A stretch of 64,000 nt of DNA from Subtercola boreus. GTDB taxonomy: Bacteria > Actinomycetota > Actinomycetes > Actinomycetales > Microbacteriaceae. The notes beneath the pieces were generated by a model. The model was given only the letters and a program-made list of their open reading frames with translations. It was not told the DNA's origin and did no database searches. The stretch covers positions 1,488,001 through 1,552,000 of the forward strand of contig NZ_VFOO01000001.1 in assembly GCF_006716115.1 (NCBI RefSeq), read 5' to 3'. The first letter of the stretch is position 1, and each line of letters begins with the position of its first letter. Below are positions 1-6,538 of the stretch, piece by piece. The translations under genes were made by a program, and so were the position numbers.

Positions 1-794
1 TGTTCGTGGGCGCGGGGCGCGCCGTCGTGGCGGCCGTTCTGGCCGGGATCGTGCTGGCGATCATCCGGCCCCGCCTGCCACGCGGGCGGCAGTGGCTGAG
101 GCTGCTCGTCGTCGCGGCGGGGGTGGTGGCGGGGTTCCCCCTGCTGACCAGCTTCGCGATGCACTCCGCCCCGGCCGCGCACGGTGCGGTGGTCATCGGG
201 GTACTGCCTGCGGCCACGGCCGTCGTCGCCGTGCTGCGGGGCGGGGAGCGGCCCAGCCGGCCGTTCTGGATCGCGAGTATCGCCGGACTCGTCGCCGTCG
301 TCGCCTTCGTCGACGTGAGCGGTGGCGGCTTCAGCGGACTCCAACCCTCCGACCTGCTGCTGCTCGCAGCCGTCGCCCTCGCCGCTGTCGGATACGCGGA
401 GGGCGCACTGCTCGCCCGCGAACTCGGATCCTGGCAGATCATCTGCTGGGCGCTCGTGCTGGCGCTGCCGGTGATGGTGCCGCTGACCCTGCTCGGCGCG
501 TCGCACGGACCTCTCGTCGCCGGGGTCGACGGCTGGCTGGCATTCGCCTATGTCAGCGTGATCAGCCAGTTCCTCGGATTCTTCGTGTGGTACCGGGGCC
601 TCGCGATCGGCCCCATCTCGAATGTGAGCCAGATCCAACTGCTTCAGCCGGTGCTGACCATTGTCTGGGCGGCGCTGTTCTTCGGGGAGCACCTCGAGCC
701 GCTGGTCGTGGCCGCAGCCCTCGTGGTGGTGGCGTGCGCAGGGTTCGCGGTGCGAGCGCGAGGGGCGCGACCGGGGCGGCTCAGCGGACCCTGA
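1..794 (+). CDS. DMT-superfamily (EamA) transporter, 5' end outside window
   Basis: This is an inner-membrane drug/metabolite exporter of the EamA type; the substrate cannot be read from sequence. About 263 residues are visible as a chain of hydrophobic segments. The second EamA repeat ends in the typical pattern of Pro-Ile-Ser, then Gln-Leu-Leu-Gln-Pro-Val, then a short Gly-Glu turn (FFGEHLEP). The frame is open to base 1 and the GTG at 6 falls inside a helix, so the true start lies upstream; full family members have about 290-310 residues. Its stop overlaps the stop of the convergent TetR gene by 14 bases. Confidence 0.85.
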   Translation, partial: FVGAGRAVVAAVLAGIVLAIIRPRLPRGRQWLRLLVVAAGVVAGFPLLTSFAMHSAPAAHGAVVIGVLPAATAVVAVLRGGERPSRPFWIASIAGLVAVVAFVDVSGGGFSGLQPSDLLLLAAVALAAVGYAEGALLARELGSWQIICWALVLALPVMVPLTLLGASHGPLVAGVDGWLAFAYVSVISQFLGFFVWYRGLAIGPISNVSQIQLLQPVLTIVWAALFFGEHLEPLVVAAALVVVACAGFAVRARGARPGRLSGP

Positions 795-1341
795 GCCCCT
801 CGAGCTGCAGGTCGAGCAGTCGCGCGGCGAGCGCTTGGTCCCGCTCGTGGGCGGCGATCAGCGTGATGCCGCCGAGACCGAGCATGATGTCGTCGGCCGG
901 CACGTCAGCCCGGAGGGTGCCGTCGGCAACGGCCGCCGCACGCAGTCGCCCGATGGCGGCACGCAGAACGTCGCGGGAGTGCCCCCGCAGGCCGTCGTGC
1001 GCGCCGAGGATGGCCGGCAGAGCATCCGCCATGCCCTGTTTGGTGAACATGAACTGCACGAAGCCGTCCATCCAGAGCCGGAGCGCCACGAGGGGTGGAT
1101 TCTTCTGGAGCAGGCTGTCGGCAACCGCGCCGAGCCGCTCCGTCTCCGTGCGGTAGACGGCTTCGACGAGGTCGTCGCGGGTGGGGAAGCGACGATAGAC
1201 GGTGCCCACCCCGACACCGGCGGCTCGGGCCACGCCCTTGAGGCTCGTGTCGGCATCACGTTCAGCGAAGAGGCCGGTGGCGACGGTGAGGATGTGGTCG
1301 TGGTTGCCCTGGGCGTCTGAACGCAGTGCACGTGCCGCCAT
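781..1341 (-). CDS. TetR/AcrR family transcriptional regulator
   Basis: This is a one-component repressor of 186 residues. The N-terminal helix-turn-helix covers about residues 12-60 and contains the typical GVGVGTVYRRFPTRDDLVEAV recognition and post-recognition pattern, here with VGTVYRRFP as its core. The C-terminal ligand-binding domain resembles the SbtR/TetR_C group. The ATG at 1341 is chosen because AAGGAGG lies a few bases upstream; a longer open frame upstream lacks such a site. The gene is divergent from the SDR at 1420, with paired operator-like palindromes between them, so it probably controls itself and that SDR. The inducer is unknown. Confidence 0.9.
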   Translation of the reverse strand: MAARALRSDAQGNHDHILTVATGLFAERDADTSLKGVARAAGVGVGTVYRRFPTRDDLVEAVYRTETERLGAVADSLLQKNPPLVALRLWMDGFVQFMFTKQGMADALPAILGAHDGLRGHSRDVLRAAIGRLRAAAVADGTLRADVPADDIMLGLGGITLIAAHERDQALAARLLDLQLEGLRVR

Positions 1342-1351
1342 ACCATCCTCC

Positions 1352-1397
1352 TTGCAAACGGAATTAGTTCCGCTTACAGTTAACCGGAATGAGTTCC
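1352..1397 (+). promoter_or_regulatory. SDR promoter overlapping twin TetR operators
   Basis: Two similar palindromes lie in the divergent gap: CGGAATTAGTTCCG at 1359-1372 and GGAATGAGTTCC at 1386-1397, with centres 26 bp apart. A -35-like TTGCAA (1352-1357), a 17-bp spacer and a -10-like TACAGT (1375-1380) overlap the first site. Occupancy by the TetR protein would block this promoter. The palindromes are directly visible; their assignment to this regulator is inferred. Confidence 0.6.
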
Positions 1398-1419
1398 AGA
1401 TTAGCGCAGAGGAAGCCCC

Positions 1420-2373
1420 ATGACCAACAGCAGAGAACACGCGTTCGGAGCGACCACCACGGCCCGGGAGGTGCTCGCCGGCGTGGACCTCTCGGGGCGG
1501 CGCGCCATCGTGACCGGAGCGGCGTCGGGTATCGGCACCGAGACCGCTCGCGAGCTCTCACGGGCCGGCGCCGAGGTGACCCTCGCGGTGCGGAACGTGC
1601 AGGCCGGGCGCGACGTCGCTGCGGGGATCGCAACATCCACAGGCCGCCCGGCACCTGACGTTCGAGAACTGGACCTCGCCGAACCAGCCTCGGTCGAGAG
1701 GTTTCTCGCCGGGTGGAGCGACGACGTGCACATCCTGGTGAACAATGCCGGGGTGATGGCGACCCCCCTGACGCGCACCTCCGAGGGCTGGGAGCTGCAG
1801 TTCGCCACCAACCACGTCGGCCACTTCCAGCTGGCGCTCGGGCTGCATGACGCGCTCGCCCGCAGCGGGAACGCCCGCGTCGTCGCCGTGAGTTCGGTCG
1901 GGCACGTCAACGGAGGGATCCTGTTCGACGACCCGAACATGCTCCGCCTGCCGTACGACCCGTGGGTCGCCTACAGCCAATCGAAGACGGCGAACATCCT
2001 TTTCGCTGTCGAGGCCGCCCGGCTCTGGCAAAACGACGGCATCGCGGTCAACGCCTGCAATCCCGGCCGCATCTGGAGCACCGGCCTCAGCCGGCACATG
2101 GATGCTCCGCCCGCGGCGTTCGACCCGTCCGGTTCGACGGGGGTCTCAGAGAAGACCGTCGAGCAGGGTGCCGCCACGTCGGTGCTGCTCGCGGCGTCGC
2201 CGGTGGTCGCGGGGGTGACCGGCGCCTACTTCGAGGACTGCCGGGTGGCTGAGCCGTTCGTCGAGGGCGTCCGTCGGGGCGTCGCCGCACATGCGACCGA
2301 CGCCGACTCTGCCGTGCGGTTGTGGGAGCTGACGGCCGGGCTGCTCGCCGACGCGGGGTATGCGGTGCGCTGA
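1420..2373 (+). CDS. Short-chain dehydrogenase/reductase
   Basis: This is an NAD(P)-dependent oxidoreductase of 317 residues, of the classical/extended type close to retinol-dehydrogenase-like SDRs. The cofactor motif TGAASGIG is near residues 33-40, NNAG near 108, and the catalytic Ser is followed by Tyr-Ser-Gln-Ser-Lys (YxxxK) near 187-191. The spacing after the twin operators, and the divergent TetR gene, make it the likely sole target of that regulator. Such pairs often handle electrophilic or solvent-like carbonyl compounds, but the substrate is not deducible here. Confidence 0.88.
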   Translation: MTNSREHAFGATTTAREVLAGVDLSGRRAIVTGAASGIGTETARELSRAGAEVTLAVRNVQAGRDVAAGIATSTGRPAPDVRELDLAEPASVERFLAGWSDDVHILVNNAGVMATPLTRTSEGWELQFATNHVGHFQLALGLHDALARSGNARVVAVSSVGHVNGGILFDDPNMLRLPYDPWVAYSQSKTANILFAVEAARLWQNDGIAVNACNPGRIWSTGLSRHMDAPPAAFDPSGSTGVSEKTVEQGAATSVLLAASPVVAGVTGAYFEDCRVAEPFVEGVRRGVAAHATDADSAVRLWELTAGLLADAGYAVR

Positions 2374-2428
2374 AGGGGAGGCGCGGTGGAGGGAAGGCGC
2401 GGTGAAGGGGATTCCGCGGGCTGCGGCA

Positions 2429-4126
2429 TCAGTCGCCGAGCCCCGCGGCACCCCGCGCTCCGCGCTCAGCACGCAGGAGGTGACGGCGCGCTTTGCCCGC
2501 GTCGTCGCGCACGGGCTCGTCCGTGAACTCGATGCGGCGCGGCCGCTTCTCCGGGTCGAGTCGCGGGCGCAGCCAGTCGAGCAGCTCGACCTCCGTGAGT
2601 GCGTCCGCACCCTCGCGCCGCGGGTCGCGCCCGTTGCCCACCGCAGCACCATCGCGCCGCGCGCCACTCCCGTCGCCCGCCGCAGCACCACCGCGCCGCG
2701 CGCCACCCCCGTCGCGTGCCGCCGCGCTGGCCGCAGCGCCCGCCGGCGCCCCGCCCACGTCGACCAGCGCTGCCACCACCTCGCCGAGGTCGTCGCCGGG
2801 CAGGCCGAACACCACAGCCGAGCGGATGCCCGGGTGCTCCTCGAGCACGGCCTCCACCTCCGCGGGGTAGACATTCGCGCCTCCCGTGATGATGAGGTCG
2901 TCGGCCCGGTCGGCGACATAGAGGTAGCCGTCGGCGTCGAGATGACCGAGGTCCCCCAGGGTGTCCCAGCCGTCCGGCCGCGGCCCCGCGACGCTCCCGC
3001 GGTACGAATAGGTCGGACCACCCGACCGCCTCATCATGATGCGGCCGGTCTCACCCACGGGCAGGGGTGCGTCATCCGGGCCCCAGATCTGCATCTCCGA
3101 GCCTCCGCCGGGCCGTCCGACGGACCCCGGATGCTCGAGCCACTCGCCCCCGGAGATGGTGGTGATGCCCTGCGACTCGGTGCCGGCGTAGACCTCGGTG
3201 ACGCGGTCGGGGCCGATCCAGTCGATCCAGGCGCGCTTCAGCGTGGGCGGGCAGGCCGAGCCGATGTGCAGGATCGAGTCGAGCGAGCTGAGGTCTGCGG
3301 CATCCTTCTCGCGCTGCGGGAGGCGCCAGATCCGGTTCATCATGGTCGGTACGAGGGGCGCCCAGGTGACGCCGTGCCGGCCGACGGCGTCAAGCCACTG
3401 GCGCTCGTCGAAGCGCGGCAGGATGACGAGGGTATGGCCGGTCATCAGCCCGCGCATCGCGTAGGTGAACGGGGCGGAGTGGAACAGCGGCCCTGCCACG
3501 AGCTGCACCGCGTGCGCGGGCACGAACGAAGCGACGCGGCCCTCCGGGTCGATGTGCGCGGAGGCGGCGGCGAGAATCAGTTTCGGACGCCCGGTGCTGC
3601 CGCTGGACGTGGGGGCCTTCCACGAGGCGGCCGCAGCGTCCGGGAGTTCGGCATCGGAGAGGTCGGCGCGCGGCGCGAAGTCCGAGGGGAGGTGGGGCGG
3701 GGCGGCGGATGCCGCGGGCGGGGCGGCCTGCCGCACGGGCCAGCCGGACGGGGCAGCGGGTTCGGCCGACGGGGTGGCCCCCTCGGCAGGCGGGGTGGCG
3801 GGGTCAGGCGGCAGCCCGATCACGAGGGCGGGGCGCGCGAGCGCCAGCACGGCGGCGCGCTCGGCGGGCGGCAGCCGATAGGAGAGTGGCTGAGGCGTGG
3901 CGCCGAGCTTCCAGACCGCGATGCAGCTCTCCACGAAGGCGACCTGGTTCGTGAGGGCGACGGTGACGAGCGAGTCGACGCCGACCCCGAGTTCGGCGTA
4001 GGCGCGGGCCAGCCGGTTCGTGCGGAGGGCGAGTTGCCGCCACGTCAGCGCGGTGGTGTCGTCTCGCACGGCGACGGCGTCGGGATGCTTGGCGGCCAGC
4101 CACGAGATCGCCCGCGAGATCGTCAT
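2429..4126 (-). CDS. AMP-forming acyl-CoA synthetase-like ligase (last gene of the Nit1C operon)
   Basis: This is an adenylate-forming ligase of 565 residues. The P-loop-like TSSGSTGRPK motif, the YAGTESQG region, the DLGHLDADGYLYVADR motif with its catalytic Asp, and a C-terminal DDAGKARR lysine motif are all present. The carboxylate substrate is unknown. Two low-complexity insertions stand out: a Pro/Ala-rich stretch before the P-loop (about residues 145-190), and a Gly/Ala/Arg repeat of 13-residue units in the C-terminal domain. The ATG at 4126 follows the glycosyltransferase stop by 14 bases; an in-frame GTG at 4135 is an alternative. By position it is the distal gene of the nitrogen-starvation operon, but it is not a core Nit1C family. 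Confidence 0.82.
   Translation of the reverse strand: MTISRAISWLAAKHPDAVAVRDDTTALTWRQLALRTNRLARAYAELGVGVDSLVTVALTNQVAFVESCIAVWKLGATPQPLSYRLPPAERAAVLALARPALVIGLPPDPATPPAEGATPSAEPAAPSGWPVRQAAPPAASAAPPHLPSDFAPRADLSDAELPDAAAASWKAPTSSGSTGRPKLILAAASAHIDPEGRVASFVPAHAVQLVAGPLFHSAPFTYAMRGLMTGHTLVILPRFDERQWLDAVGRHGVTWAPLVPTMMNRIWRLPQREKDAADLSSLDSILHIGSACPPTLKRAWIDWIGPDRVTEVYAGTESQGITTISGGEWLEHPGSVGRPGGGSEMQIWGPDDAPLPVGETGRIMMRRSGGPTYSYRGSVAGPRPDGWDTLGDLGHLDADGYLYVADRADDLIITGGANVYPAEVEAVLEEHPGIRSAVVFGLPGDDLGEVVAALVDVGGAPAGAAASAAARDGGGARRGGAAAGDGSGARRDGAAVGNGRDPRREGADALTEVELLDWLRPRLDPEKRPRRIEFTDEPVRDDAGKARRHLLRAERGARGAAGLGD
2641..2718. repeat. 39-bp tandem repeat inside the ligase gene
   Basis: Two adjacent 39-bp units (2641-2679 and 2680-2718), differing at only a few bases, are preceded by a degraded partial copy. 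Because 39 is a multiple of three, each unit adds 13 residues rich in Gly, Ala, Arg and Asp to the C-terminal domain of the ligase without a frameshift. Such arrays can vary in copy number between strains. Confidence 0.75.
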
Positions 4127-4140
4127 CCGCGCCACGGTGG

Positions 4141-5577
4141 TCAGTCCGCGCTCGACGGGCGGCCCGCGGTGGCGGGGCCGGCCGGGGTCGCCGCCGTGGC
4201 GCGGCCGGCCGCGGTGGCCGCCGTGGCGGGGCCAGACGGGGTGGCGGGGCCGGACGGGGTGGGAGCCGCGCCGGGGCCGGGCGCGGGGGCCGCCGTGGCG
4301 GGGCCGGGCGGGGTGGCGGCCGTGGCGAGCAGCATTCGGTACAGGTCGCGGTGGCTCCGGGCGGCGGATGCCCAGCTGTACGTCCGCGCGAGCGCACGCC
4401 CCTGCTCGGGATCCCACTCCGTCGCACTCCCGTCGCCTCGCAGGCTCCCACCATCGCTCGCGCTCGATCGAGTGGGCGAAAGGGGCCCTAAAACGCTGGT
4501 TTTGGGGCCCTTTTCGCCCACTCGATGGTTTGCGGGGGTGGGGGCGAGAGGGAGGGGGGCGCGAGGGAGGCGGGCGGGGGCGCGGAGCGCCAGGAGGGCG
4601 GCCAGCGCGGCGGCGATGCCCGCGACATCCGACGCGTAGGTGACCGCCGCGCCGAACACCTCGCGGAGCACCGGCAGGTCGCGCGCGACCACAGGCACGC
4701 CGGCCGCGAGCGCCTCCATCGCGGCGAGCCCGAAGCCCTCTTTCGTCGAGACGAACGACAGCACGGCGGCACCCGCCACGAGGGACGGCAGGTCGCCGTC
4801 GTCCACGGTCCCGAGCAGCTCGTACGCCACCCCGAGCTCCGCGGCCCGCGCCTCGAACCGCGACCGGTAGTCCGAGTAGTCGAACAACGTCTCGCCGCCC
4901 GCGAATACCAGCCGGGCATCCGGAACCGCGGCCTGCACCCGCGCGAACGCCTCCAGCAGGTCGATGCTGCCCTTGCGTGGTTCGATCCCACCGACCGCGA
5001 GAACGTAGCGCCCGAGCGACTGCTGCCAGCGGGTGACGGCGGCGACAGCGGCCGGATCGGCCGGGGAGGCGGCGGCCTCGAAGCGCGCTGAGTCGACGCC
5101 GTTCGGGATGACCGTGGCGGTGCGCCCCCAGCCGGCCTGCACCTCTCCCGCGACGGCGGCCGACACGCAGACCAGCGCGAGCGGGCGCACGATCGCCCGC
5201 TCGTGGCAGGCGACGAGCTCGGGCGTCGTGAAGGTGTCGAGGTGGTGCACCGTGCGGATCGAGCGGTCGACCGCATTGGCCGAGATGCAGTCCTGGGCGT
5301 GCACGATGTCGTACACCTCGGGGGTGAAGGATGCCCGGAGGCTCTCGATCGAACGGAGGATGCGCTCCCCCACCGTCTCTCCGTCTCGCGCGGCGAACGG
5401 CACGACCCGGAGCCCCACCCGCGGGTCGACCCGGCGGAAGAAGGCCTGGTCGCCGCCGCGCCCGAGGGTCCAGACGTCGACCTGTTCGCCGGCCGCGGCG
5501 AGCGCTTCGGCGAGGGCGAGGGTGTGCACGACGCCGCCGCGCGGCTTGGTCGAGTAGGTGAGCAGCGCGATGCGCAC
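4141..5577 (-). CDS. GT4-family glycosyltransferase, MSMEG_0565-like
   Basis: This is a cytosolic GT-B glycosyltransferase of 478 residues starting with GTG three bases after the upstream nitrilase stop. The N-terminal Rossmann half starts RIALLTYSTKPRGGVVH. The C-terminal half has the GGIEPRKGS nucleotide-site loop and the EGFGLAAMEALAAGVPVVA motif with its E-x7-E pattern. A glycosyltransferase of this family is a regular member of actinobacterial Nit1C clusters; its acceptor is unknown. After about residue 330 the normal fold is interrupted by a Pro/Ala-rich stretch and by about 20 residues encoded by a 60-bp hairpin. A family-like C-terminal helix (RTYSW...RDLYRMLL) then resumes, followed by a Pro/Ala/Thr/Gly-rich tail of about 65 residues. 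Confidence 0.88.
   Translation of the reverse strand: MRIALLTYSTKPRGGVVHTLALAEALAAAGEQVDVWTLGRGGDQAFFRRVDPRVGLRVVPFAARDGETVGERILRSIESLRASFTPEVYDIVHAQDCISANAVDRSIRTVHHLDTFTTPELVACHERAIVRPLALVCVSAAVAGEVQAGWGRTATVIPNGVDSARFEAAASPADPAAVAAVTRWQQSLGRYVLAVGGIEPRKGSIDLLEAFARVQAAVPDARLVFAGGETLFDYSDYRSRFEARAAELGVAYELLGTVDDGDLPSLVAGAAVLSFVSTKEGFGLAAMEALAAGVPVVARDLPVLREVFGAAVTYASDVAGIAAALAALLALRAPARLPRAPLPLAPTPANHRVGEKGPKTSVLGPLSPTRSSASDGGSLRGDGSATEWDPEQGRALARTYSWASAARSHRDLYRMLLATAATPPGPATAAPAPGPGAAPTPSGPATPSGPATAATAAGRATAATPAGPATAGRPSSAD
4163..4325. repeat. GC-rich imperfect tandem repeats encoding the glycosyltransferase tail
   Basis: Degenerate units built on GTGGCGGGGCCGG-type words repeat across this stretch. 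On the - strand they encode a Pro-Ala-Thr-Gly tail at the C terminus of the glycosyltransferase. The composition is far more biased than in the neighbouring coding sequence, which suggests replication-slippage expansion rather than a folded domain. Confidence 0.6.
4467..4526. repeat. 60-bp near-perfect inverted repeat lying in frame inside a gene
   Basis: The arms at 4467-4494 and 4499-4526 are 28 bases each and match at 26 positions around the 4-base loop GCTG. The element spans exactly 60 bases (20 codons), so it keeps the glycosyltransferase frame open. It encodes about residues 351-371, in a region where family members have no such insertion. The core is GTGGGCGAAAGGGGCCC. It looks like a palindromic (REP- or MITE-like) element embedded in a coding sequence. 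No second copy was seen in the window. Confidence 0.85.
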
Positions 5578-5580
5578 GGC

Positions 5581-6507
5581 TCAGACCAGCCCGGCCAGCG
5601 GGACGGATGCCCGGGCGGGCAGATCCGCGGCGACACCAGCGGGCGCACCCACCCCGCCGCCGAGGATCCCCGGGTGGTACGCCCCCACCGCCCGCTCCTG
5701 CAGGTGGTGCAGCTTCCGACGCGCACGCCCGACCTCGTGCTGCACGTCGATGTGCGCCACCGCGAGCGCCCCCTTGTTCCACGTCTTCGCGAGCACGTCG
5801 CCGCCCGGCCCGACCACCTTCGCCTGTCCGAGGAACCGCAGCCCGCCCATCACCCCGGTCTGGTTCGACGAGACGAGGATCACCTGGTTCTCAGCCGCCC
5901 GCGCGCAGTCGTAGAGGTCGAACAGGCGCGACTGTCGATCCTGCGGCAGCCGCTCCGCACGGTTCGTCGTGCTCGCCGGCCACGCCGACAGGCAGGCGAT
6001 GATCTCCGCCCCGTCGAGGGCGAGCGAGCGGGCCGCCTCGGGGAAGGTCTTGTCGTAGTCGATCAGCATGCCGATCCGGCCGACGGGCGTGTCGAAGGCG
6101 GTGAACGAGTCGCCGTGGTCGTACACGAGCGACTCCCCGAGCGGCTGGTGCACCTTGCGATGCACCCCCAGCACCCCGGTCGAGTCGACGCACACGGACG
6201 TGTTGTAGAGGTGCCGGGCATCCGCGACCACGACCTCCTCGGTGAAGGCCAGGCACACCACCATGTCGCCGGCCCACTGGATGATCTGGCTGATCTCCGG
6301 CCCGTCGATCGCCACCGGCGGCGGCAGTTCCGCGGGGTCGGGGCTCGCCAGGCTCGCGAGGTAACCGCCGAGCGTCGCGTCGGGGAAGACCAGCAGGTCG
6401 ACCTCCTGCGAGCGCGCGTCGGCGATGATTCCTTCGATCTTCGGCATCGCGCGATCGATGTCGCGCCCGAAGTGCGCGGCGACGGCGGCCAGCGTGATTT
6501 CTGCCAT
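5581..6507 (-). CDS. Nitrilase-superfamily paralogue lacking catalytic residues
   Basis: This carbon-nitrogen hydrolase fold protein of 308 residues is clearly paralogous to the nitrilase at 8234-9115, sharing for example HRKVHQPLGE, FDTPVGRIG and FPEAARSLALDGAEI. The superfamily uses a Glu-Lys-Cys triad. Here Lys118 is kept, but the Glu position reads Asp43 (FPDATLGGY) and the nucleophile position reads Asp150 (LIDYDKTFPE). The intact paralogue has Glu44, Lys124 and Cys156. The protein is otherwise full length with good codon use, which suggests a retained non-catalytic or altered role, perhaps as a partner subunit. The ATG at 6507 is chosen for homology with the paralogue start; the ribosome site is weak. 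Confidence 0.9.
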   Translation of the reverse strand: MAEITLAAVAAHFGRDIDRAMPKIEGIIADARSQEVDLLVFPDATLGGYLASLASPDPAELPPPVAIDGPEISQIIQWAGDMVVCLAFTEEVVVADARHLYNTSVCVDSTGVLGVHRKVHQPLGESLVYDHGDSFTAFDTPVGRIGMLIDYDKTFPEAARSLALDGAEIIACLSAWPASTTNRAERLPQDRQSRLFDLYDCARAAENQVILVSSNQTGVMGGLRFLGQAKVVGPGGDVLAKTWNKGALAVAHIDVQHEVGRARRKLHHLQERAVGAYHPGILGGGVGAPAGVAADLPARASVPLAGLV

Positions 6508-6538
6508 GGAGTCGAGTGTACGAGCGAGCGGATGCCCG

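Noticed and set aside
2360-4639. A long open frame on the + strand across the ligase and glycosyltransferase genes
   Set aside because: It is antisense to two well-supported enzymes, is Arg/Gly-rich with no recognisable motif, and is open only because of high GC.
6040-6070. The Cys-to-Asp change in the second nitrilase as a sequencing error
   Set aside because: It needs two base changes in one codon, and an independent Glu-to-Asp change is also present in a gene that is otherwise open.
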